Assembly: GCA_964420285.1 (NCBI GenBank)
Contig: CAYQTE010000032.1
Coordinates: forward strand, 1-51,468
Origin: CAYQTE01 sp964420285
GTDB taxonomy: Bacteria; Planctomycetota; Phycisphaerae; Tepidisphaerales; Tepidisphaeraceae
Reading direction: 5' to 3'
DNA: 51,468 nt
Shown here: piece after piece, positions 25,165 through 32,870 of the stretch
Layout: every line of letters begins with the position of its first letter
How positions within the stretch are numbered: the stretch's first letter is position 1
Position numbers and translations under genes: made by a program
The notes under the pieces: model-generated
Seen by the model: only the letters and a program-made list of their open reading frames with translations
What the model was told of the DNA's origin: nothing
The model's database searches: none

Positions 25165-26529
25165 TCACGCCGCCCATACCGTCTTGACGTTCGTGAATTC
25201 CCGCACCCCCTCGGCCGAGAGTTCCCTTCCCCAGCCGCTGTGCTTGATCCCGCCGAACGGCAGGCGCGGGTCGGATTTCACGATGCCGTTGATGAACACG
25301 CTGCCGCATTCCAATTCCCCGGCCATCGCTTCGGCCGCGGCCGTGTCTTTGGTCCAAATGCTGGCGCCCAGGCCGTATTCGCTTTGATTGGCCAATTCAA
25401 TCGCGTGCCGGCGATCTTGGGCCGCCATCACTGCCGCCAGCGGACCGAATGTCTCCTCGCACACCACAGGCATTTTCGCCGTCACGCGCGACAACAGCGT
25501 CGGCTCGAAATAGAACCCCGGCCGCTTGAGGCGGTGGCCTCCGCACAGCAGTTCCGCGCCGGCGGCGATGCTTTCACTGCATTGCCGCTCGATATTTTCC
25601 AGCAAATCCTCTCGCGCCAGCGGTCCGATCTCGGTCGCCCAGTCCATCGGATCGCCGATTTTCAATCCATTCATCGCGTCAACCATCGCGCGGCAGAAAT
25701 CGTCGAACACTGGCCGCTCCACGATAAACCGCTTGGCCGCGATGCAGCTTTGGCCGGAATTGATGCACCGCGCCATCGCCGCGTGCTTTGCGGCCGATTC
25801 GACATCGGCGTCCGCCAGTACGATAAACGCATCCGACCCGCCCAGTTCGAGCACCGTCCGCTTAAGTTTCATTGCGGCCGCAGACGCCACCGCGATCCCC
25901 GCCCGCGTGCTTCCTGTCAGCGTCACTGCCCGCACGCGTTGGTCTTCGACGAGCCGCTCCGCCTGCGAGTTGTCCGCGATGCGAATCGAGACCATCACGC
26001 CCTCGCCGAATCCGGCCTCCGCAAATAGTTGCTCGATCGCGTCGGCGCATCCCGGAACATTGGGGGCATGTTTGAGAATCGCGGTATTTCCAGCCACCAG
26101 CGCCCCGACGGCAAATCGATACACCTGCCAGAATGGGAAATTCCACGGCATGATCGCCAGGATCGGGCCGATCGGATCGTAGCGAACCATACTCTTCGTC
26201 GCGTCCGATGAAACGATCCGCGGTTCAATGAATTTCGCGCCGTTTTCGGCCGCCCATTGGCACGCGGCGGCGCACTTTTCGATCTCGGCCAGGGCGGCGG
26301 TGATCGGCTTGCCCATCTCTCGCGTCATCAGCGCCGCCAGAGTTTCCCGCCGGCTCCGCAACAGCGCCGCCATCTTTGCAAAACATCCGCATCGCACGTC
26401 GACGTTGCGACGTCGCCACCGATGAAAACCCGCTTCCGCGCGGTGCAGCAGTTGGTCTATCGCGTCAGGCGCGTGTTCCGCCCATTCCCGTTCGACCTTG
26501 CCTGTTGCTGGATTGACCACGTTCATCAT
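25165..26529 (-). CDS. NAD(P)-dependent aldehyde dehydrogenase, succinate-semialdehyde type (YneI/GabD-like)
   Basis: About 454 residues. Seen: the cofactor-site segment PWNFPFWQV, the LTGSTRAG loop, LELGGSDAF with the general-base Glu, NSGQSC with the catalytic Cys, and EETFGPLAAV near the C terminus. The order and spacing are those of class-I aldehyde dehydrogenases. The short N terminus beginning MMNVVNPATG and the PIGPILAIMPWN wording match YneI-type succinate-semialdehyde dehydrogenases that oxidise succinate semialdehyde to succinate. Exact substrate cannot be proved by sequence alone. I chose the ATG at 26529 over 26553 because homologues start at the NP-TG segment. Confidence 0.88.
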   Translation of the reverse strand: MMNVVNPATGKVEREWAEHAPDAIDQLLHRAEAGFHRWRRRNVDVRCGCFAKMAALLRSRRETLAALMTREMGKPITAALAEIEKCAAACQWAAENGAKFIEPRIVSSDATKSMVRYDPIGPILAIMPWNFPFWQVYRFAVGALVAGNTAILKHAPNVPGCADAIEQLFAEAGFGEGVMVSIRIADNSQAERLVEDQRVRAVTLTGSTRAGIAVASAAAMKLKRTVLELGGSDAFIVLADADVESAAKHAAMARCINSGQSCIAAKRFIVERPVFDDFCRAMVDAMNGLKIGDPMDWATEIGPLAREDLLENIERQCSESIAAGAELLCGGHRLKRPGFYFEPTLLSRVTAKMPVVCEETFGPLAAVMAAQDRRHAIELANQSEYGLGASIWTKDTAAAEAMAGELECGSVFINGIVKSDPRLPFGGIKHSGWGRELSAEGVREFTNVKTVWAA

Positions 26530-26575
26530 GTGCCTGCCTTCCGCGCCAATCACTTTCGCGCCGCCGTAATGCCGT

Positions 26576-26581
26576 TACAAT
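26576..26581 (+). promoter_or_regulatory. -10-like TACAAT before aat
   Basis: TACAAT ends 8 nt before the ATG at 26590 with no SD between them. This favours the 26590 start over the in-frame ATG at 26569. Confidence 0.35.
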
Positions 26582-26589
26582 CACTGACC

Positions 26590-27180
26590 ATGCCGCCGCG
26601 TGCGCGACTCGATCCCGAATCATTGCTCAGCGCCTATTCCCAGGGCGCGTTTCCGATGGCCGACCACGACGGGGCCATCAAATGGTACACCGCCGACCCG
26701 CGCGGAATCCTGCCGCTGGAATCTTTTCATCTCCCCAAGACGCTCCGCGCCACCGTCCGCCAGCGCCGATTCGATATCCACATCAACCGCGATTTCCGCG
26801 CCACCATGACCGCCTGCATGGAATGCCACACCGAAGGAAAATGGATCAATGCCGCCCTGATCGATGCCTACACGCGCCTGCACGAGCTTGGCTTCGCCCA
26901 CAGCGTTGAAGCCTGGCAGGATGACGAACTGGCCGGCGGGCTTTACGGCGTCAGCCTCGGCGCCGCATTCTTCGGCGAGAGCATGTTCTTCCGAAAGACT
27001 GACGCCAGCAAGGTCGCACTGGCACACCTCGTCCAGCGCCTGCGAGACCGCAATTTTGAACTGCTCGATACGCAGGCCGTCACCACTCACCTGCGCCGAT
27101 TCGGGTGCATCAACATTCCCGCTGCGCAATATTTGGAGCGACTGCGCGCCGCCATCGCCAAGCCTCGGAATTTCGTGTGA
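26590..27180 (+). CDS. aat: Leucyl/phenylalanyl-tRNA--protein transferase
   Basis: About 196 residues. Aat attaches Leu or Phe from charged tRNA to proteins with N-terminal Arg/Lys, creating a primary N-degron. Seen: YSQGAFPM, the WYTADPRGILPL block, EGKWINAALIDAYTRLHELG, HSVEAW, GGLYGVSLGAAFFGESMF, and LLDTQAVTTHL, all in the family's order. The ATG at 26590 (MPPRARLD) is preferred; 26569 is the alternative. Its stop lies 8 nt from the stop of clpS on the other strand. ClpS recognises exactly the degrons Aat makes, so the convergent pair is functionally meaningful. Confidence 0.95.
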   Translation: MPPRARLDPESLLSAYSQGAFPMADHDGAIKWYTADPRGILPLESFHLPKTLRATVRQRRFDIHINRDFRATMTACMECHTEGKWINAALIDAYTRLHELGFAHSVEAWQDDELAGGLYGVSLGAAFFGESMFFRKTDASKVALAHLVQRLRDRNFELLDTQAVTTHLRRFGCINIPAAQYLERLRAAIAKPRNFV

Positions 27181-27188
27181 TGCGACGG

Positions 27189-27518
27189 CTACTCGGCCGG
27201 TTCGATGGTGACGGTCAGGCTCTTGGATTGAAATTGATCGCGATAAAGTTCGGCGCGTTCCTTGTGGGTGGTCAGGAGCAGGGCGACGCCGGTCTTATGG
27301 GCCTCGATCGTGCGCTCGATCGCCGCCGTTTCTTCCAGCGGCGTCAGTTCGACGATCGTGCGAATCACAAACCCGAATTCGTTCTTGTCGTCGTTGTGCA
27401 GAAGCACCTTCCATGGCGGCAGCAGCGCTGGCAACCTGGGCTTGGTCCCCGGCAGTTGTTTCGGCTCGGCTGTCGCAGTGCCGCCCGAATCCTCGGATGT
27501 CTTTTCCTTCGTCGCCAT
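27189..27518 (-). CDS. clpS: ATP-dependent Clp protease adaptor ClpS
   Basis: A 109-residue protein. A Lys/Pro-rich flexible N terminus of about 35 residues is followed by the ClpS core: PPWKVLLHNDDKNEFGFV with the Asn-Asp-Asp motif that binds the alpha-amino group of N-degrons, then EAHKTGVALLL with the conserved His. ClpS passes Leu/Phe/Trp/Tyr N-degron proteins to ClpA or ClpC. The ATG at 27518 is preceded by GAGG in the right range and gives MATKEK; an upstream codon at 27569 is not needed. It is convergent with aat. Confidence 0.95.
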   Translation of the reverse strand: MATKEKTSEDSGGTATAEPKQLPGTKPRLPALLPPWKVLLHNDDKNEFGFVIRTIVELTPLEETAAIERTIEAHKTGVALLLTTHKERAELYRDQFQSKSLTVTIEPAE

Positions 27519-27577
27519 GTGCCTCTTCCTCACGAAAATCAATGCATCGCAACCCGCGATGATTCTCACCGACGACG

Positions 27578-27583
27578 ATTATA
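27578..27583 (-). promoter_or_regulatory. Consensus -10 hexamer TATAAT upstream of clpS
   Basis: A perfect TATAAT on the minus strand lies about 60 nt before the clpS ATG, in the divergent clpS/anmK region. No good -35 is seen at 16-18 bp. Confidence 0.35.
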
Positions 27584-27627
27584 GACAATTTCCCGGATTT
27601 TCTCACCCACAAATATTCCGCACGAGA

Positions 27628-27633
27628 TACATT
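27628..27633 (+). promoter_or_regulatory. -10-like TACATT before anmK
   Basis: TACATT ends 7 nt before the ATG at 27641, another possible leaderless start. The -35 region is weak. Confidence 0.25.
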
Positions 27634-27640
27634 GCCGTAT

Positions 27641-28771
27641 ATGTTGGCGGACGAACGACTCTTTATCGGCGCCATGACCGGCACCAGTGCCGACGGGATC
27701 GATGCCGCTCTTGTCGCCATCGACGGCCGCGGGGCGATGGTCAGGGCGCGATTGATCGGCCACGTCGGGCGGCCGCTGAGCCGTGATTTGCGCCATGTGA
27801 TTCTCACGGCGCGGAACCAAGGTCATGTGACCCTGCCTGAACTGGCCGGGCTGACACGCGATCTGACGATGGTCTATGCCGATGCCATCAGCGCTTTGCT
27901 CGCCGCGTCCGCGGTTGCCGCGCGCGACATCACGGCCATCGGCGCGCACGGCCAGACGCTCTACCACGATCCGCCCCTAACGATACAGTGCCTGGACCCG
28001 TCGCTCCTGGCGGCGCGGGTGGATGCGGTCGTCATCAGCGATTTCCGCCGCGCCGATTGTGCCGCCGGCGGGCAGGGCGCGCCGCTTGTGCCCTGGGCCG
28101 ATTGGGTTGTCTTTCGACACGCGACCCTCTCCCGCGCGATCGTGAATATCGGCGGCATCGCCAATATCACGTATCTGCCGGCCGGCGGAGATATTCACGC
28201 AATCGCCGCCTTCGACACCGGACCGGGGAATTGCATCAGCGATGATCTGGTGAGCCGATCCAATCCGGCCGGTCCCGGCTACGATCAAGGCGGCCAACGC
28301 GCCTTACGCGGCCGGGTCAGCATCCCCCTGGCCCAACAGATCCTCCGCCATACCTGGTTCGCTCGCCGTCCGCCCAAATCGACCGACGGCCCGGCCATGA
28401 TTCGCATCTTCCGCGACGCGGTCGATCAATCTCCGGCCACCATTTCCGATGACGAACTTCTGGCGACGGCCGCGTTTGTCACAGGCCGATCCATCACCAG
28501 TGCCCTGCGGGATTTCGCCGGCCCGGTCGATCAATTGATCGTCGCCGGCGGCGGCGTGGCCAACGCGGCCGTGATGCAGGCGATTGCCGAGTCGGCCGAT
28601 AATGCGACTGTCCTTTCGAGCGATTCCCTCGGCGTTCCCACTCAGGCGCGCGAGGCGATGGCCTTCGCGATTCTCGCTGCCGCCACCATTGACGGCATCC
28701 CCGCTAATGTCCCGGCCGCCACTGGAGCCCAACGCGGCGTCATCTGCGGATCGATCACGCCTCGGCTGTGA
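27641..28771 (+). CDS. anmK: Anhydro-N-acetylmuramic acid kinase
   Basis: A 376-residue sugar kinase of the AnmK family. It phosphorylates and opens 1,6-anhydro-MurNAc released from turned-over peptidoglycan, giving MurNAc-6-P. Seen: GAMTGTSADGIDAAL at the N terminus, GAHGQTLYH, NIGGIANITYL, FDTGPGN, RPPKSTDGPAM, and VAGGGVANAAVM near the C terminus. Length is normal (E. coli about 370). The ATG at 27641 was chosen over a TTG at 27632. It is divergent from clpS. Presence of the enzyme implies wall recycling, consistent with a planctomycete that keeps peptidoglycan. Confidence 0.96.
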   Translation: MLADERLFIGAMTGTSADGIDAALVAIDGRGAMVRARLIGHVGRPLSRDLRHVILTARNQGHVTLPELAGLTRDLTMVYADAISALLAASAVAARDITAIGAHGQTLYHDPPLTIQCLDPSLLAARVDAVVISDFRRADCAAGGQGAPLVPWADWVVFRHATLSRAIVNIGGIANITYLPAGGDIHAIAAFDTGPGNCISDDLVSRSNPAGPGYDQGGQRALRGRVSIPLAQQILRHTWFARRPPKSTDGPAMIRIFRDAVDQSPATISDDELLATAAFVTGRSITSALRDFAGPVDQLIVAGGGVANAAVMQAIAESADNATVLSSDSLGVPTQAREAMAFAILAAATIDGIPANVPAATGAQRGVICGSITPRL

Positions 28772-28808
28772 ATAACCGGGCTGGGTTTTTCGATCGTTCA
28801 ATTCCGCG

Positions 28809-28814
28809 TATGAT
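28809..28814 (+). promoter_or_regulatory. -10-like TATGAT before the GAF-domain gene
   Basis: TATGAT ends 9 nt before the ATG at 28824; a T-rich stretch lies at about -35. Possible leaderless start of the GAF/subtilase/glycosyltransferase unit. Confidence 0.3.
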
Positions 28815-28823
28815 CCGCACCCG

Positions 28824-29306
28824 ATGACTCAATCCAACGCTCATATACCGACGCCAGCAAGTTGCCGGCGCGAGCCTGTTGCCGGATTGGTGCGGCGGCT
28901 GCTTTTTGAAGCGGCCGAGGCCGTGTCCGCGCCGGGGGCGGCTTTGTGGCTGATCAGCGAGGACGGCCAGCGCATGGACGGGGCCGTCAGCAGCGGGGCG
29001 GCCAGGGACGTGATCGAATCGGCCTCGGTGCCCATAGACCAAAGCGTGATCGGCACCGTGGCCAGCAACGGCCTGGCCACCAGCATCGGGCCGGACGATT
29101 TTCACAATCCGTCGATCGACGAACTCACCGGCCTGCACACGCGGGCAATGGTCGCCGCGCCGGTGCTGATGCGCGGCAAAATCGTCGGTGTCGTCTCGGC
29201 AATCAATCCTGCCGCCGGCGGCCTCTTTTCAGCCGGCGATCTCGAACGCATCGCCTGGAAAGCGTATCTCATCGGCCTGGTCTTGCTGGATTCCCATGAA
29301 CACTAG
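28824..29306 (+). CDS. Stand-alone GAF-domain protein
   Basis: A 160-residue protein made of one GAF domain: AALWLISEDGQRM, then the helix and loop around SVPIDQSVIGTVASNG, then TRAMVAAPVLMRGKIVGVVSAINP. GAF domains bind small ligands (cyclic nucleotides, haem, other metabolites) or redox-sense. No output domain is fused to it. The end overlaps the next gene, a subtilase, by 11 nt (29296-29306), so the two are translationally linked. This suggests the GAF protein regulates or accompanies the protease. The ligand cannot be deduced. Confidence 0.85.
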   Translation: MTQSNAHIPTPASCRREPVAGLVRRLLFEAAEAVSAPGAALWLISEDGQRMDGAVSSGAARDVIESASVPIDQSVIGTVASNGLATSIGPDDFHNPSIDELTGLHTRAMVAAPVLMRGKIVGVVSAINPAAGGLFSAGDLERIAWKAYLIGLVLLDSHEH

Positions 29307-30051
29307 CGATATCGCTCAGGACATCGGCGAATGGCAACAAGCCACCGGACGCGGCGTGCGTGTGCTGGTGGTCGATTCCGGCGTGGATGCATCGCATCCC
29401 ATCTTCGCCGGCAAGCCCATCCCCACATTCGTCACCCAAATGGACCAGCGCGGATTCCGTCACGTCGTCGCCGAGCGCCCGGTCGATCCCTCCGGCCATG
29501 GCACGGCCGTCGCCGGGATCATCAGGTCATTTGCCCCCGACGCCGAACTGGCCAGCGTGCGCGTCATGTCGGAAATCGGCGGCTCATCGCTTCTGGTCAT
29601 CGCGGCTCTGCACTGGGCGATCGATCAGGGCTATCAGATCGTCAACTGCAGCTTCACGTCGGCCGATTCCCAGTTTCTTCCCGATTACAAATCGGTGGTC
29701 GATCGCGCATTTTGCCGCAATGTGTTGATCGTCGCCGCGTGCAACAACCGCAATTACGGCGCGGTGGAATATCCGGGATCGTTTCCGACGGTGATCTCAA
29801 CCGATTTCAGCAAACTCAACGGCCTGTCGCTGCGCCGCCGCGAAGGCCAACTGGTCGAGTTCATCGCCGCCGGGGAACTTGTCGCCGTCGCTTACAAAGC
29901 CGGCCAATCGCGCATCATGACCGGCAGCAGCGTTGCCGCGGGGCACGTATCGGCGCTGGTCGCGCGGATACGGCAGTTGCGGCCGGAGTGGAATGCGTGT
30001 CAGATCAAGTCCGCTTTGTACGCGCTGGCGGCGAAGGATAGGATCGCCTGA
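29296..30051 (+). CDS. Minimal intracellular subtilisin-like serine protease (S8)
   Basis: A 251-residue subtilase with the whole catalytic set: VVDSGVD (Asp), SGHGTAVAG (His), the AACNNRN oxyanion Asn and TGSSVAAGH (Ser, GTSMAAPH type). It lacks a signal peptide, a propeptide and C-terminal extensions, so it is about the bare catalytic core and probably cytoplasmic. The ATG at 29296 overlaps the GAF gene; longer upstream frames belong to that gene. The compact size and coupling to a GAF protein recall subtilases that act as maturation proteases in specialised clusters, but no precursor peptide is visible nearby. Confidence 0.88.
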   Translation: MNTSDIAQDIGEWQQATGRGVRVLVVDSGVDASHPIFAGKPIPTFVTQMDQRGFRHVVAERPVDPSGHGTAVAGIIRSFAPDAELASVRVMSEIGGSSLLVIAALHWAIDQGYQIVNCSFTSADSQFLPDYKSVVDRAFCRNVLIVAACNNRNYGAVEYPGSFPTVISTDFSKLNGLSLRRREGQLVEFIAAGELVAVAYKAGQSRIMTGSSVAAGHVSALVARIRQLRPEWNACQIKSALYALAAKDRIA

Positions 30052-30097
30052 CAGATGTCGGTCCGGCCGGTTTGTCCGGCGCGTTTACGGAGGCCCG

Positions 30098-30940
30098 ATG
30101 GCGGCGCGGAAAGTTCTGCTGGTCGTTGCGGATTACAGCGACATGCGCCAGGTTGTTTTCGAGGAATGCTTTTCGCCCCGCAACCGCCAATACGCCGCGT
30201 ATCACGGATACGAGTATATCGTCAGCAGGGGCGACGATTTCCGCCAGCACAAGACCTGGTGCAAGGTCGGGATCATTGACCGCATGATCCGCCAGCGTGA
30301 GCTTGTCGATGGCGACAGCGTCGTTGTTCTTGACGCCGACATGATCATCGTCAATGGAACCAGAAACTTCGCCACCGATAAGTCATTTTGCTACGCGATC
30401 GACAATTGCAACACGCACTGCCTGGGTTATTTCGCCTTGAACATCAACCCCTGGTCGCGGTCCATGTTGCCCTGCCTCCTCGACGAATCGCTTTATCTCC
30501 GCCATCGCCATGAAGAGCGATGGCGCGCCTGGTGCGAACAGGCCGCCTGGTATGCCATCTGCGGCATCGGTGATCCCCAGGGGCGATGCTTTCTCGATGT
30601 GCCAGATTATGGGTGGCATTTGCAGCTTACGGCCGACACATCCCTGTCGCTGGCGGAACTGCGGCAGCATGTCGAGGTGCGCGGGCCGGAATGGAATACC
30701 ACGCTGCTCGATGATGAATTCGACAGCCCCGGCGCGATGAGCCTTCGCCCGTATTACACGAATCGCAGTCGCGGCCAGGACACCATTATCCGCCACTTTT
30801 CCGGAGCGCAGAGCTGGCGATATTATTATGCATGCCGGCCGCTGTTCCCCTCGGCGCAGAACCCAGGCGTCTCGGCCACTCCGGATTTCGAGCCGCCGCC
30901 GTTCTCGATCGTTGCTTTCAAACAAAAGTGGGGCTGTTGA
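30098..30940 (+). CDS. Putative GT-A glycosyltransferase with DxD motif
   Basis: A 280-residue protein. It opens RKVLLVVADYSDMRQ, continues HGYEYI and DSVVVLDADMIIVN, and later carries RHFSGAQSWRYYY. The LDAD at ~75 is a DxD-type metal/nucleotide-sugar site, and the overall pattern resembles galactosyltransferases of the GMA12/MNN10 (GT34) kind. The match is by motif, so the family is tentative. A strong SD-like GGAGG stands 6 nt before the ATG. It begins 46 nt after the subtilase stop and likely belongs to the same unit. Confidence 0.6.
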   Translation: MAARKVLLVVADYSDMRQVVFEECFSPRNRQYAAYHGYEYIVSRGDDFRQHKTWCKVGIIDRMIRQRELVDGDSVVVLDADMIIVNGTRNFATDKSFCYAIDNCNTHCLGYFALNINPWSRSMLPCLLDESLYLRHRHEERWRAWCEQAAWYAICGIGDPQGRCFLDVPDYGWHLQLTADTSLSLAELRQHVEVRGPEWNTTLLDDEFDSPGAMSLRPYYTNRSRGQDTIIRHFSGAQSWRYYYACRPLFPSAQNPGVSATPDFEPPPFSIVAFKQKWGC

Positions 30941-31083
30941 GTGTGCGTGACTCAACCGGCGGCCGACGACTTCAGGAATTCGCGACGGGTCATTCAACAT
31001 CCCTTGCGGTTGCGGCCGTGTGATGCATGACTTGTACAACCGACGGGTATGCCAGCGCGACGGCCCGATCACGATGTCCGGCC

Positions 31084-32676
31084 TTACGGCTCAAATTTCG
31101 CCGGCACGGACAGATCGAAACCTGTTTTGGTTAACTGGTCGGTGCTCTGGATCACGTCGCCGTTCATCTTGACGTTCTTGAACGTGATCGGATCGACGTG
31201 CTGTCCGGTGATCAGCCCGGGCTTGCCCGGCTTGGAAAACGTGCAGTTCTGGAACACGAAATTCGTCAGCGGCTGGTCGCCGCCATCGATGTAAATCTGC
31301 CCGCCATCGCTCTCGAACGTGCAGTTGTCAAACACGAAATCGTTCAAGGGAGCGTTGCGGCTGCCTTTGGAGGGATAACCCCGGCCGGTGAAATACGCGG
31401 GCGTCATCTGAATCCAGATGGCGAACTTGTTGTGGTTGGTGACGAAGTTCGCGTTTTGGATTCGCAGATGGTTGATGGCCGCCGCGCCGCCGTAACCGAT
31501 GGCCAGGGAGCAGGTGTAGGAATAATTGACAAATCCATTAACGACAAAGTCGTTGACGCCGGTTCCGCCGCCGTACATCGCCCAAGTATCGTCCATGGTC
31601 ATGGCGAATCCGTTTTCGATCAGGATGTGGGTGGTGTTGCTGAAGTCGTAGGCATCGTCGTGATATTGCTGCTTGCGGTTGACGATCTTGATATTGCGGG
31701 TGTGGAAATTCGTGCAGCCACTGACCGTCGTGGTCCAATAGGCCGTGCGCAGCAGCAGCAGGTCAGAGAACGTGATGTTGCGGCTGTTGCTGACGACGTA
31801 GCCGCGGATTCCGGTGCCGTGCGGATCATTCACCTTACCATCGGCGTCGCGGGCTTTTCCATCGCCGGTGTCGGGTTGGAAATCATGCCACAGGGCCGGA
31901 TAGCCGTTCATGTCGATCGCTCCTCGACCGGCCAGGCCGGCGTTGTCGACATTGTCGAAGACCACCTGGGCCTTGCCGGCTTTCGCCCCGGCCGGCAGGG
32001 TGTAATCCGCGGCCTTGCCGGTGCCGCGGATTACGGCCCCGGCATCGACATAGAGCGTGACGTTGCTCTTCATGTAAATCAGGCCGCACTGGTAAACGCC
32101 CGGCGGGAAAAAGAGCGTTCCACCGCCGGTCTTGGCGGACACTTCGCTGATGGCCTGGTTGATCTTCGCGGTGTTGGCGGTCTTGCCCGTGTTGTCGACC
32201 TGGTAGTCCATGATGTTGACGACGCCGGCGTCGCCAAGTTTAACGGGTTTGGCTTCCGGCGGCTCGGCAAACAGCATGAGGCCGGTATTATTGAACGCCG
32301 GCTCATCGTTGAAGAACAGAACCAGATACCGCGGCTGGTCCAGGTCGAAACTGACCTTGTTGCCGCTGATCGTCGGCTGAATGTTGTAGGCGAGCGGCCG
32401 GATATTGCAGGTGATGAGCTTCCGCTCGCTGATCAGCACTTCGATCTCAACGTGGACCTTGCCGGTCATCGAAAAACTGGCGTAGTCCATCCAGTTGAAC
32501 TGATCGTAAGTGAAGTAATTATGCACAAAGACGCTCTGGCCGTTTACCGTCACTTTGTACGCCAGGCTGGCCTTGTCGCCCGGCGCCGGCGGATAGGGCG
32601 TGACATCCGCAAAGGCCGCAACCGGCAGGACCACGAGCAACAGACCAAAGAGCCGCGCCGACAGATTTGATTTCAT
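31084..32676 (-). CDS. Secreted right-handed beta-helix glycoside hydrolase (GH28/GH49-like)
   Basis: A 530-residue protein with an N-terminal signal peptide (hydrophobic to about residue 24, cleavage near AFA). A beta-sandwich-like domain follows to ~160, then a beta-helix. The helix has GGGTLFFPPGVYQCG, GRGAIDMNG, SNSRNITFSDLLL, HDDAYDFSN and MTMDDTWAMY, with repeated short NF/FV turns. Asp pairs in these turns are where GH28 polygalacturonases and GH49 dextranases keep catalytic acids. I cannot choose between the two families. The ATG at 32676 has GAGGAG 8-9 nt upstream. It is divergent from the GH27 gene and likely acts on plant-type or exopolysaccharide. Confidence 0.75.
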   Translation of the reverse strand: MKSNLSARLFGLLLVVLPVAAFADVTPYPPAPGDKASLAYKVTVNGQSVFVHNYFTYDQFNWMDYASFSMTGKVHVEIEVLISERKLITCNIRPLAYNIQPTISGNKVSFDLDQPRYLVLFFNDEPAFNNTGLMLFAEPPEAKPVKLGDAGVVNIMDYQVDNTGKTANTAKINQAISEVSAKTGGGTLFFPPGVYQCGLIYMKSNVTLYVDAGAVIRGTGKAADYTLPAGAKAGKAQVVFDNVDNAGLAGRGAIDMNGYPALWHDFQPDTGDGKARDADGKVNDPHGTGIRGYVVSNSRNITFSDLLLLRTAYWTTTVSGCTNFHTRNIKIVNRKQQYHDDAYDFSNTTHILIENGFAMTMDDTWAMYGGGTGVNDFVVNGFVNYSYTCSLAIGYGGAAAINHLRIQNANFVTNHNKFAIWIQMTPAYFTGRGYPSKGSRNAPLNDFVFDNCTFESDGGQIYIDGGDQPLTNFVFQNCTFSKPGKPGLITGQHVDPITFKNVKMNGDVIQSTDQLTKTGFDLSVPAKFEP

Positions 32677-32870
32677 GCCAAAGCTCCTCATTCCCGCATC
32701 CCATCCCCCGCGGTGGCAACTATACAGCCAACGACGCGCTTTTTGGAAGCCATCGGCGCAGATTTTCGATCTGCCGGCCGCGACGCCGAGGCGGCTCTTG
32801 AATTTGCGACCGCTTCGGCGATCATAGCCGCCAGCGGATTCCTGTCTTTGCGGCTTCGAGGAACTTTACG

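Noticed and set aside
28772..28800. Stem with a short T-run after anmK as a terminator
   Set aside because: The stem AACC/GGTT is only 4 bp, too weak to support.
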